NCBI GenBank assembly: GCA_964526295.1
Contig: CAZGKW010000018.1
Location: 1 to 64,000 of the forward strand
Origin: CAZGKW01 sp964526295
Lineage (GTDB): Bacteria > Planctomycetota > Phycisphaerae > FEN-1346
DNA length: 64,000 nucleotides
Direction of reading: 5' to 3'
Of this stretch, positions 50,237 to 58,378 are shown in pieces; position 1 is the stretch's first letter; each line of letters opens with the position of its first letter. The position numbers and the translations under genes are program-made. Below the pieces are notes generated by a model. That model was not told the DNA's origin, made no database searches, and saw nothing but the letters and a program-made list of their open reading frames with translations.

Positions 50237-51114
50237 GCGACCAGGTCGAGGATGACGGTGGACTTGCGGCCCTCGGTGCCGTCGCACGCCAGCGGCACCT
50301 GGCCGGCGACGTGGCGGACGAAGTTCTCGACGATGCCCCAGTGGGTCGCCGGGAGCGGCCCGAGGTCCTCGGTCGCCTTCTCCCCGCCGCGGTGGACCAC
50401 CAGCAGGCCGCCCTTCAGGTCCAGGACGAGGACCCGCCCCCCGGTGCCGCGGATGTCAAGCGTCTCGGGCACGAGGTTCTCATCCCACCCGACGGGCGTC
50501 ACGCCCGTCGCGCCGCCGCGGTGGCGGACGTAGAGCATCGGTCCGCTGACGGCGTTGGAGCACGGCGGGAGGTCCTCGGTCCGCAACCGGACGGCCTCGG
50601 CGTCGCCGGCGAAGAAGTGCAGCAGATCGAGCCGGTGGCTCAGGGGAAACTCGTCATTAATGTGGACCTCTTGAAGCTCGCCGATCGCCCCGTCGTCAAG
50701 GAGCTGCTTCGCCCGCAGGATCGTCGGATAGCACCGGCGATAGTAGGCGACGGCGAGGGTGACACCGGCCTCGCGGCAGGCGTCGATCATCTGCTGGCAG
50801 GCGGCGGTGTTGCGGGCCATGGGCTTCTCGACCAGGACGTGCTTGCCCGCCCGGGCGGCGGCCAGGACGGGCCCGAAGTGGGTGTTGTTGGGCGTGGCGA
50901 CGTAGACCGCATCGACCTCGTCGTCGCCGAGGAGCCCCTCGACGGTGTCGTACCAGCGGGGGACGTTATGGCGTCGGGCGAAGTCCTCGGCCTTCCCGGC
51001 GGTGCGGCGCATGACGGCGACCAGGCGGCTGCCCTCGACGCCGTGGAGGGCCGGGCCGCTCTTTTTCTCGCAGACTGCGCCGCAGCCGATGATGCCCCAG
51101 GAGACGGTTTTCAT
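50191..51114 (-). CDS. Gfo/Idh/MocA family oxidoreductase
   Basis: A 307-aa NAD(P)-dependent dehydrogenase. The Rossmann motif is WGIIGCGAVCEKKSGPAL near the N-terminus, VYVATPNNTHFGPVLAAARA is the next strand, and the cofactor/catalytic EKP motif is present (HVLVEKPMARN). The C-terminal half is the usual beta-sheet domain. Members oxidise or reduce sugars and inositols; the substrate is not predictable. ATG 51114 is preceded by GGAG; the frame stays open to 51168. A sugar phosphate isomerase-like gene about 900 bp upstream on the same strand is a common partner. Its last 15 codons are duplicated at the other side of the gap. Confidence 0.93.
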   Translation of the reverse strand: MKTVSWGIIGCGAVCEKKSGPALHGVEGSRLVAVMRRTAGKAEDFARRHNVPRWYDTVEGLLGDDEVDAVYVATPNNTHFGPVLAAARAGKHVLVEKPMARNTAACQQMIDACREAGVTLAVAYYRRCYPTILRAKQLLDDGAIGELQEVHINDEFPLSHRLDLLHFFAGDAEAVRLRTEDLPPCSNAVSGPMLYVRHRGGATGVTPVGWDENLVPETLDIRGTGGRVLVLDLKGGLLVVHRGGEKATEDLGPLPATHWGIVENFVRHVAGQVPLACDGTEGRKSTVILDLVADLEPDGPELAVDYA

Positions 51115-51270
51115 GGGTGGCTCCGTAACCGGGCGGCAGGTTTGTGGCGCCCCTTCAGGGCTGGACAATACGACGTATGCTGATTATGCAGATCAGTTCA
51201 CTGGGCTACTGTGTACCAGCCCGTTGGGCCGGCCGGCAACGGCGCCGGGCGGTACGGGTGCCCGGCCGAA

Positions 51271-51384
51271 CGTACCCGCCAACTTACGTTCGCGGCTCGG
51301 GGCCCCCTCACCCCGCCCGCCTTCGCCAAAGTCCACCCGCCTCCGGCGGGCCACGCCGGGCAAGCCCGCGAGGGGAGAGGGAGG
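51271..51384. repeat. REP-like element copy B and Y-rich/GGGGAGAGG element
   Basis: 51271-51300 repeats the CGTACCCGCC-AAC-TTAC-GTT-CGCGGCTCGG element (one stem mismatch). It is followed by CCCCTCACCCC and, 60 bp later, GAGGGGAGAGGG, the two ends of a dispersed intergenic element. Internal CCCGCC-TCC-GGCGGG forms another hairpin. It fills the space between the oxidoreductase start and the PNPOx-like stop. Confidence 0.5.
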
Positions 51385-51390
51385 CCGATG

Positions 51391-51801
51391 TTACGCCAGG
51401 TCGACATCCTGGTAGGTCAGGTCGGGCGTCGTCATGGCCCGGACGCGGTCGGGCGTCATGCGGATCACGATGTAGTCCGGCGACGCCGGGTCCGGGATGT
51501 GCTCCTTCAGGGCCGGCACGAGGTCGAACAGGCGCTGCTTGTCCTCGAGGTCCTCGCTGACGGTGCACGGGCCGGCGAGGCGGACGTGCATCCCGTCGGG
51601 CCGGGCGAAGCAGTACTCGGCGTGGGGGACCGCCCGGAGCTGGGCGACCTTGTCGGAGCTCTTGGCGGCAGCGCACCAGAGCTCGGCCTCGACCCAGGCC
51701 CAGCCGCCCATCGGCCGGACGCCGACCGTGGTGCCGTCGGTGGTGGCCAGGTCGCCCCATCCGACCTCTTTCATGAGCTGCTTGACTTCGTCGAACGTCA
51801 T
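51391..51801 (-). CDS. Pyridoxamine 5'-phosphate oxidase family protein
   Basis: A 136-aa split-barrel flavin-binding-like protein. MTFDEVKQLMKEVGWGDLAT, WVEAELWCAAAKSSDKVAQL and VRLAGPCTVSEDLEDKQRLF are typical of the short general-stress-type PNPOx-fold proteins that bind FMN or F420 and reduce small molecules. It is far too short and different for true PdxH. ATG 51801 follows GGAGCC; the longer frame from 51852 is not conserved. Confidence 0.88.
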   Translation of the reverse strand: MTFDEVKQLMKEVGWGDLATTDGTTVGVRPMGGWAWVEAELWCAAAKSSDKVAQLRAVPHAEYCFARPDGMHVRLAGPCTVSEDLEDKQRLFDLVPALKEHIPDPASPDYIVIRMTPDRVRAMTTPDLTYQDVDLA

Positions 51802-51984
51802 GGGTGGCTCCTCCGTTGTCGTATTGCGTTGCCCCGCGCGCGGCGAGGGCACATTGTAGCGAGGTCGGCGGGGAGATGCCAGGCGCGGCCCGGGACGGTG
51901 TTCGCCGAGGGCGTGCCATTGCCCCCCCTTGACGGCTTGCCCCGTTGGGGGAGAGGGGATGGGGGTCCCGGCCGTCGGCCGCGG

Positions 51985-52788
51985 TCAGTGGTCCAGCGAC
52001 ACGAAGTACTCGTACCACTCTTTGAGGCCGGTCTCGGGCGGGACCGTCTCGACCTCGTACTCCAGCGTGTAGTGGCCCTCGTAGCCGATCTCGTCGAGCC
52101 GCTCGAGGACCCACGGCACGTCGACGTCGCCTTCGCCGAGCATCGTCGCCTTGTGCGACTCCGCCTCGGCCGTGCCGTCCTTCAGGTGGACGTGGACGAC
52201 GTGGTCCTTGAAGACGTCGAAGGCGGCCTTGTGGTCGACGCCGGCGAGGAGGAGGTTGCACGGGTCGTACAGGACGCCGAAGTGGGAGGAGCCGACCTGG
52301 CGGGAGAAGTCGCGGAGCACCTCCGGTGTGCCCGAGACCGGCCCGCCGTGGTTCTCCACGCCCATGTAGACGCCTTTGCGTTCGGCGTACTCGGCGGCCC
52401 GGCGGTACCAGGGGGCGACCTTCGGCACGTCGTCGAGGTCCTCGTTGTTCGAGCCGACGCGATAGGCCCGGACGGTCCGGGCCCCGAACCAGGCCGCCAC
52501 GTCGATGGACCGACACAGGGCCTGCCACTCGCGTTCCTGCTCGGCGGGATCGTCGCCGGCGAAGCCTTTGCCGCCGTAGGTCGCCAGGTTCGCGACGCGG
52601 ACGCCGTGGGCCTCGACGGTGGAGCGGACCCGGTCGGTCCTGCACTCGGAGGCGTCGAGGGAGAAGTGGGGCGGGCGTTCCAGCAGGTCGATGTTGCGGC
52701 ATCCGGTGGCGGCGATCAGGGCGACGGCGTCGTCGAGGGAGCGGTCGATCAGGGGATACGTGGTCATGGAGACACGGGCGGCGTCCAT
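51985..52788 (-). CDS. Sugar phosphate isomerase/epimerase (AP endonuclease 2 fold)
   Basis: A 267-aa TIM-barrel protein of the xylose isomerase-like family. Metal-site candidates are E in YMGVENHGG, D in VLYDPCNLLLAG, H in VVHVHLKDG and E in HYTLEYE, which is the usual E-D-H-E set. It likely isomerises or epimerises a sugar or keto-sugar intermediate and may serve a pathway with the Gfo/Idh gene downstream. GGGAGGTCACGCG before ATG 52788 fixes the start. Just after its stop is another GGGGGAGAGGGG element (51946-51957). Confidence 0.9.
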   Translation of the reverse strand: MDAARVSMTTYPLIDRSLDDAVALIAATGCRNIDLLERPPHFSLDASECRTDRVRSTVEAHGVRVANLATYGGKGFAGDDPAEQEREWQALCRSIDVAAWFGARTVRAYRVGSNNEDLDDVPKVAPWYRRAAEYAERKGVYMGVENHGGPVSGTPEVLRDFSRQVGSSHFGVLYDPCNLLLAGVDHKAAFDVFKDHVVHVHLKDGTAEAESHKATMLGEGDVDVPWVLERLDEIGYEGHYTLEYEVETVPPETGLKEWYEYFVSLDH

Positions 52789-53118
52789 CGCGTGACCTCC
52801 CGGGCTGGCGGACATGAGCGTGCCGAGGGCCCGGACGCGAGGACACGCCAGGGCGGCCGGGTGGACCGGCTCCCCCCACCGAAAGCGGCACGCCGGAAGA
52901 TTGAACGCGGGGCGGGGGTCGGTGTTTCGCGCGATTCTTCCGCCGGGGCCATTTTTTCTCGCCGGAGGCAGGCCCTTCGCCCGAACAGGCCGTCCCCCGC
53001 GGGGGGCGCCATCCCGCCGTCAACGGAATCGGCGCCTTGTCCCGTCCCGCCGGCCGCCGAAGAATGGGCGATGGCCGCCCTGCAAGCGGCCGACGCACGT
53101 GCGAACGAGGAGCTACCC
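52789..53118. other. 330-bp divergent intergenic region, nothing recognised
   Basis: It lies between the isomerase (minus) and RIC (plus) genes, so it must hold both promoters. There is a lone T-run (CCATTTTTTCTC at about 52950) and some GC-rich inverted repeats, but no clear promoter, RNA or operator. Confidence 0.5.
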
Positions 53119-53868
53119 ATGACCAAACCGACAGCCGATACGACCGTCCGCGACCTGGTGGTGGAGCATCCGGCGGCGCGGCCGGTGCTGGAACGGTTCG
53201 GCATCGATTACTGCTGCGGGGGCGCGAAACCCCTGGGCGACGCCGCCCGCGAGGCCGGCGTGCGACTGGAGGTCGTTCTGACGGCGGTGGCCGAGGCCAT
53301 CGCGTCGGCGGCCCACGAGCGCCACGGCGAGCCCGACTGGGGCCAGCTCTCCGCCTCCGACCTGGTCCACCACGTCGAGCGGCGGCACCACACCTACATG
53401 AAGCGGGCCCTGCCCCGGCTCGACGACCTGCTGGCCAAGGTCCACCGGGCCCACGCCGACGCCCACGAAACGCTGCTGACGGCGCTGTGGGGGACGTTCC
53501 GCGGCCTGCGGGACGAGATCGAACTGCACCTGGCGAAGGAGGAGCAGGTGCTGTTCCCGCTGGTGCGGCAGCTTGATGCGTGTGCCAGCGGCGAGGGCGG
53601 CCCCGTGGCGTTCCACTGCGGGACCGTCGAGAACCCGATCCAGCAGATGCAGGTCGAGCACGAGAACGCCGGGTCGGCCCTGGCGCGGATGCGGGAGCTG
53701 ACGGACGACTACGCCCTGCCCCCGGACGCCTGCCCCGCCTTCGAGGCCCTCTACGCGGACCTCCTGGAGCTGGAGCAGGACCTCCACGAGCACATACATC
53801 TCGAGAACAACGTGCTCTTTCCGAAGGCGGTGGAGGCCGAGAAGGCGTGCGCGACGGCGCTGGCGTGA
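53119..53868 (+). CDS. Iron-sulfur cluster repair di-iron protein (RIC/ScdA type)
   Basis: A 249-aa cytoplasmic di-iron protein that repairs Fe-S clusters after oxidative or nitrosative damage. The N-terminal ScdA_N (DUF542) domain has the diagnostic FGIDYCCGG with Cys32-Cys33. The hemerythrin-like domain supplies His/Glu ligands in HHVERRHHTYMKR, ELHLAKEEQVLFPLVRQL, MQVEHENAG and DLHEHIHLENNVLFPKAV. It is longer than the usual about 220 aa owing to loops. ATG 53119 is preceded by GAGGAG. No NO-responsive regulator is visible nearby. Confidence 0.93.
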   Translation: MTKPTADTTVRDLVVEHPAARPVLERFGIDYCCGGAKPLGDAAREAGVRLEVVLTAVAEAIASAAHERHGEPDWGQLSASDLVHHVERRHHTYMKRALPRLDDLLAKVHRAHADAHETLLTALWGTFRGLRDEIELHLAKEEQVLFPLVRQLDACASGEGGPVAFHCGTVENPIQQMQVEHENAGSALARMRELTDDYALPPDACPAFEALYADLLELEQDLHEHIHLENNVLFPKAVEAEKACATALA

Positions 53869-53967
53869 GGGCCGGGCCCGGATTCGGGCGAGACGCACGG
53901 CGGACCGCCGCCGGGACGGCGAGTTGCGGGAAAGGCCGTGCGTGGCGCGAGCTCCGCCCGGCCCTGG

Positions 53968-54666
53968 CTACCTGAGAGACGGGTGGCACGTCGCGGCGCC
54001 GCGCTTCTCCAGGTACCGCTGATGGTAGTCCTCGGCCCGCCAGAAGGTCGAGGCGGGTGTGATCTCGGTGACGATCGGCCGGCGGTACTCGCCGGAGGAG
54101 TCGAGGGCGTTCTTCGAGGCCCGGGCGGCGGCTTCCTGGGCCAGCCCGTGGAAGAAGATCGCCGAGCGGTACTGGCTGCCCACGTCGGGGCCTTGGCGGT
54201 TCGGCGTCGTGGGGTCGTGGGTTCGCCAGAACACGTCCAGCAGGTCCTCGTAGGAGACGGCGTCCGGGTCGAACGTGACCTGGACGGCCTCGGCGTGGCG
54301 GGTCGTGTCGGAACAGACCTGCTTATAGGTTGGCTCCTCGGTGTGTCCGCCGGTGTAGCCGACGGCGGTGTGGCGGACGCCTTCGATCTTGCGGAACGCC
54401 GCCTCGACGCCCCAGAAGCACCCGGCGGCAAAGGTGGCGGTCTCGGTGCGGCCCGATCGGTCGGGCGTCGGCGTGCGGTCGGCGGCGTCGGCGCCGGTCG
54501 CGCCGGATTCGGCGGGGGTATCGGCCGCTTGGGCGGCCGACGGGTCGGGCGCGGCGCTCATCGTGTGGACCTCCTGCCGAGACGAGCAGGCGGCCACGAA
54601 TGCCGCGGCCATCGCGACGGCTCCCACGATGCCCGCCCGTCCTCGCGCTGTCGGTGTGCATGTCAT
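53968..54666 (-). CDS. msrA: Peptide-methionine (S)-S-oxide reductase, lipoprotein form
   Basis: MsrA reduces methionine-S-sulfoxide in proteins. The catalytic motif is GCFWG (82-86, Cys83); other conserved blocks are VGYTGGHTEEPTYKQVCSDT, HAEAVQVTFDP, FWRTHDPTTPNRQGPDVGSQ, YRSAIFF and EDYHQRYLEK. Extra N-terminus: a signal with lipobox FVAAC (Cys27) and a roughly 45-residue Ala/Thr-rich linker, so it works outside the cytoplasm, anchored to a membrane. No MsrB is fused or adjacent. It lies 14 bp after the phosphoesterase gene on the same strand and could be co-transcribed with it. Confidence 0.95.
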   Translation of the reverse strand: MTCTPTARGRAGIVGAVAMAAAFVAACSSRQEVHTMSAAPDPSAAQAADTPAESGATGADAADRTPTPDRSGRTETATFAAGCFWGVEAAFRKIEGVRHTAVGYTGGHTEEPTYKQVCSDTTRHAEAVQVTFDPDAVSYEDLLDVFWRTHDPTTPNRQGPDVGSQYRSAIFFHGLAQEAAARASKNALDSSGEYRRPIVTEITPASTFWRAEDYHQRYLEKRGAATCHPSLR

Positions 54667-54680
54667 CGTCGTCAGAGATT

Positions 54681-56024
54681 TTAGGCGTGCCCAGCGACCA
54701 GAATGGCGGCCCGGTGGGCCTTGACTGCGGCCGACACCAGCTCGGCGGTGCCTGAAGCGTTCTCGCCGACAAGCACGGCCACGCGGACGTCGACGGCCGC
54801 GTCCTTATTGGACCGCACGTGCCGGATCCCGCCTTCGGTCGGGACGAGCGTCCACAGGGTCTTCCCCTTGGGGACGAGCAGATCGGCCAGTGAGGCCGCT
54901 GAGTCGCCGTCCGTTCCGCCGGCGTCGCGAAGGTCGACGACGATCCCGCCGACGCCTTTGCCGGTCAGGTCCTGAAGCGCTTTCGCCGCGGCCTCGGCGG
55001 CGCCGTCGGTAATGGACCCGACACGGACCTCGCCCAGCGACCCCTGGATCACCCGGTGGCTGACGCCGGCGGCCTTGCCGCGGCGGCGGTAGGCCTCTTT
55101 CTTCTCGAGGTCGGCGATGTCCTCGACGTGGACCGATCCCGGCTCGACCAGGGCCACGTGGGCCCGGTCGCCCTCGACCGTCACGATCGTGTAGTGATGG
55201 AACGCGCCGAGGACCTTCTCGGGCTTGGGTCTCAGGCTGCCGCCCGTCGGGCCCACCACGAAGTAGCGCCGGTCGTCCCGGACGTAGCGGGTCAGGTTGT
55301 GATGGTGCCCCGCGAAGACAATGTAGGGCTTGGCGGCAAGGGCCGCCTCGATCTCGTCCCACTGATCGCGCATGCGGCCCTTCATGAGAAAAAGCGGCTT
55401 GTGCAGGAAAACGAAGACATGGCGCGACGGCGGCATATCCGCCAGGTCCCTCAAGGCCCAGCGGACCTGGTTCGCCCCGAGTCCGAACGTCGTGCCGTCG
55501 AGGCGGGCGTCCTCCTCGGAGTTCAGGACCAGGAAGTGGCAGCCGCGGTAGTCGAACGAGTAGTACGTCGGCCCGAGGCGGCGCTTCCACTCGCGGTATG
55601 ATCGCGGCCCCCAGATGTCGTGATTGCCCGGGACGAGCATCAGGGGCACGTCGAGCCGGCCGGCGTGCTCGTCGAACTCGTCCCATTGCCGGCGGACCTC
55701 GTCGGAATCGTCGGTGTAGCCCTGGATCATGTCGCCGACCATGATGGCGAAATCGGGCCGGAGCCGGTTGACCTCGCCCATGGCCCGGTCGAAGACGGGC
55801 CAGTTCTCCTCGCCGCCGCCGGTCTTGTCGCCGATGACGGCGAAGTGGAATTTCCGCGCGTCGGCGGGGAACGGCCGGTCCAGATACGGCCGGGCCCCGT
55901 CGGTGAACCGCGGCTCGGACAGGGCCTGGTCCGCAACGGGCTCGCCCCGCCCATCCGCGGCCGGCGGAAAAAGAACCAGGGCGGCCAACACCAGCCATGC
56001 GCCCGCCAGAAGGCCCCGTCGCAT
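54681..56024 (-). CDS. Exported metallophosphoesterase with S41-like C-terminal tail
   Basis: A 447-aa exported protein (MRRGLLAGAWLVLAALVLFP signal). Residues 55-310 are a calcineurin-like phosphoesterase with the metal ligands in FAVIGDKTGGG, AIMVGDMIQGY, LVPGNHDIWG, FVFLHKPLF and VFAGHHHNLTRY. Residues from about 325 resemble the core of S41 (tail-specific) proteases: GGIVVDLRDAGGTDGDSAAS, LADLLVPKGKTLWTLV and VAVLVGENASGTAELVSAAV. It ends right after AILVAGHA, before the region where S41 enzymes have their catalytic Lys, so protease activity is unlikely. The unusual tail may be a binding domain. Confidence 0.82.
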   Translation of the reverse strand: MRRGLLAGAWLVLAALVLFPPAADGRGEPVADQALSEPRFTDGARPYLDRPFPADARKFHFAVIGDKTGGGEENWPVFDRAMGEVNRLRPDFAIMVGDMIQGYTDDSDEVRRQWDEFDEHAGRLDVPLMLVPGNHDIWGPRSYREWKRRLGPTYYSFDYRGCHFLVLNSEEDARLDGTTFGLGANQVRWALRDLADMPPSRHVFVFLHKPLFLMKGRMRDQWDEIEAALAAKPYIVFAGHHHNLTRYVRDDRRYFVVGPTGGSLRPKPEKVLGAFHHYTIVTVEGDRAHVALVEPGSVHVEDIADLEKKEAYRRRGKAAGVSHRVIQGSLGEVRVGSITDGAAEAAAKALQDLTGKGVGGIVVDLRDAGGTDGDSAASLADLLVPKGKTLWTLVPTEGGIRHVRSNKDAAVDVRVAVLVGENASGTAELVSAAVKAHRAAILVAGHA

Positions 56025-56073
56025 AGAGATTCCTTTCCAGTGGAGCGCCCTGAAGGCCTCGGGGCGCCCGACC

Positions 56074-58347
56074 CTATTCCCAGTTCATCGGCCTCGGCTG
56101 AAGGAGCGTGCCGGGCATCTCCTGAAGCCGCCATCGGGCGTCGAAGACGCCGTCCACCGCCGACCCCCGGCGACCGGTCGCACGTCGGCGCACGACCCAG
56201 TCGCTCCAGACCGCCAGGTCCCACGTCGAGGCGGGATTGAGCGCCGGCACCGGCCCGTCGAGCGGCCGGGCGGGCACGACCACGTACACGTACCGCTCGG
56301 CGGCCCACGGCGAGGGATAGATGAACGCGAGCACGTCGCCCGGCTCGGCGTACGTCTCGCCGAAGACTCGGATGCCTTCGCCCCGGCCGACGCCCTCCAG
56401 GTCGAACGGCCACTTCCGGCCGGCCAGCAACGCGTTCGACCGGGCGTCGCCGACCAGCATCAGGTTCGCGGTCCGCCTCTCGTCGTCGGTGACCTCGGTG
56501 TCGGCGACGATGGGCCACGACGGCTCGCCCCAGGCGGCGTCGAGGCGAGCTATGCGCGATGCAATGGCCTTCAGGGCCTCCCCCTCGGTCGCCGACCCGC
56601 CCGTCCCGTACGCCGCGATGCAGCGGCCGTGGAGGACGTCCCAAATCGGACCGGAGACCCCATGCCGCCTCACGAGGCCCGCCGCGGTGCCGCCCACAGG
56701 CGGCTCGTCGGGCGGCAGGAGGTGCCAGACGGCCTCGGTGCGGGCGAGCCTCAATCGGTCGCGAGCGGGGTCTTCCGCGCCGTCGGCGGGCTCGTCCCCG
56801 GAACCGCCCTTGCCGGGGTCGCCGACGAGCCGTCTGCCGAGGGCGACCTCCCCGCCATCAACGCGCAGCACGTCGAACGCCCCCGGCGGGTCGAGGGTCA
56901 GGCGGGCGACGTTCCGCGTCTCGACGTCGAGCCGGCCGCGGCGGAGGCGGGCGCTGACCTCGGCCATCTGCCACTGCACCTCCATGGCCTCGATGGTTAC
57001 CCAATAGAACCGGTTGAAGCGGAGAGTGGCTGTCCGGGCCGTCACGACCGGCGGGTCCTTGACCCGTCGGTGGGCCAGGAACCACGCCCGCGTGTCGCTC
57101 CACTTGTAGTCCGGGTAGCTGATGTGGTGGTCGCGGTCGAACCCGATGGCCTCGGCCTGGCCGCCGAACCGCTTGTTCACGAGGTGGCGATAGACCAAGG
57201 CGTTCAGGGGCGGCGTCGTCTTGTCCTTGAACCCGTAGATGATCTGCATCGGCACGTGCCTGAGGTTCGGCAGGTAGCTGCGGAAGTCCCACCGGGCGAC
57301 CGACCACTGGCTCCACGGGTCCTGCCAGAGGTAGAACGGCAGGTCGTTCGGCTCCTGCATGATGCCGTAGACGCCCTGGGGCGAGATGGCGGCAAACAGG
57401 TCCGGGCGAAGGGCCGCCAGCTCCATCGTCCCCCGCCCGCCGAGGCTGATGCCCTGACAGTAGACCCGGTCAGCGTCGACGTGGTACTTCCGCTTCATGT
57501 CCTCAATGATCCACTCGACGTCCTTCAGGGCCATGTGGCGGAATTCCTGCTGCCGGAACGCCCCGGCATTCGCCACCAGCACGGGATTCGTCTCGAACTC
57601 CTGGCCGTTGCGGATGTCGGAGAAGATGTTCAGGTAGTCGTACCCGGACCCGTGGAGCAGGATCATCAGGGGCATCGCTTCGGCCGGGTCGTATGCCTCG
57701 GGCACGTAAACCGTATAGGGCTGGCGGCGACGGAGCTGGGGGCTGAAGTAACTTCGAAGCAAAATGCCCCGGAGGTCCGTGACCGGGCCGGCCGGGGCGT
57801 CAAGCAGACGCTCGAGGTTCATCGGCAGGGGCTCGAACTTGCCGCCCTGGAACCGGTTGGCGTGCGCGATCCAGAGGGCGATCTCGTCGCGGGTCTCGCC
57901 CTGCCAGTGGCGCCGGAGGGCCTCGCGGACGACGCGGAACTCGACCGACGCCCAAGGCTCCGCGGAGTCGTCCTCCGCCGGCCGGACCTCGGCGACGTAC
58001 CGGCCGTCGGGCCAGTCGGCGGCGCCGAGCGAGACGTCGCGCCGGACGTCCTTCGAGCGCGTCGCCGGACCCTCGGGCGGCGGCACGGATGCCTCGGTCA
58101 CCGTGCGGTCGGCGCCGCGGACAACGAGGACCATCGGCACGCGGGCGGCCTGACTGCTCACTTCAACGGCGAACGCCGCCTCGTCGTCGGCAACGTAGCG
58201 CGGGGCGACGAGCCGCAGGTCCCGCGGCGGGGTCGACTCGGCCCGTGGCGGTGCTTCAGCTTCGGTCTGACCCGAGGCTGCTCGACAGGAGAGGCACGCG
58301 CACGCCAGGACGGCCAACGCAGCGGTCCTGCCAAGTCTCGGTCGCAT
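56074..58347 (-). CDS. Exported alpha/beta hydrolase (esterase/prolyl oligopeptidase-like)
   Basis: A 757-aa exported protein; the signal AALAVLACACLSCRAASG may be a lipoprotein signal. A beta-rich N-terminal part is followed by an alpha/beta-hydrolase: oxyanion region LMILLHGSGYDYLNIF, nucleophile elbow CQGISLGGRG (Ser in G-x-S-x-G-G), then QIIYGFKDKTTPPLNALVYR (acid) and GFDRDHHISYPDY (His). The rest is a long region without known domain. It resembles planctomycete carbohydrate esterase or PHB-depolymerase-like proteins. AGGAGG directly upstream of the second ATG (58347) suggests that start over 58365. It lies 31 bp after the next lyase-like gene, so they are probably one operon. Confidence 0.78.
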   Translation of the reverse strand: MRPRLGRTAALAVLACACLSCRAASGQTEAEAPPRAESTPPRDLRLVAPRYVADDEAAFAVEVSSQAARVPMVLVVRGADRTVTEASVPPPEGPATRSKDVRRDVSLGAADWPDGRYVAEVRPAEDDSAEPWASVEFRVVREALRRHWQGETRDEIALWIAHANRFQGGKFEPLPMNLERLLDAPAGPVTDLRGILLRSYFSPQLRRRQPYTVYVPEAYDPAEAMPLMILLHGSGYDYLNIFSDIRNGQEFETNPVLVANAGAFRQQEFRHMALKDVEWIIEDMKRKYHVDADRVYCQGISLGGRGTMELAALRPDLFAAISPQGVYGIMQEPNDLPFYLWQDPWSQWSVARWDFRSYLPNLRHVPMQIIYGFKDKTTPPLNALVYRHLVNKRFGGQAEAIGFDRDHHISYPDYKWSDTRAWFLAHRRVKDPPVVTARTATLRFNRFYWVTIEAMEVQWQMAEVSARLRRGRLDVETRNVARLTLDPPGAFDVLRVDGGEVALGRRLVGDPGKGGSGDEPADGAEDPARDRLRLARTEAVWHLLPPDEPPVGGTAAGLVRRHGVSGPIWDVLHGRCIAAYGTGGSATEGEALKAIASRIARLDAAWGEPSWPIVADTEVTDDERRTANLMLVGDARSNALLAGRKWPFDLEGVGRGEGIRVFGETYAEPGDVLAFIYPSPWAAERYVYVVVPARPLDGPVPALNPASTWDLAVWSDWVVRRRATGRRGSAVDGVFDARWRLQEMPGTLLQPRPMNWE

Positions 58348-58378
58348 CGCCGTCCTCCTGGCCATCGGCCGGCGGCAG

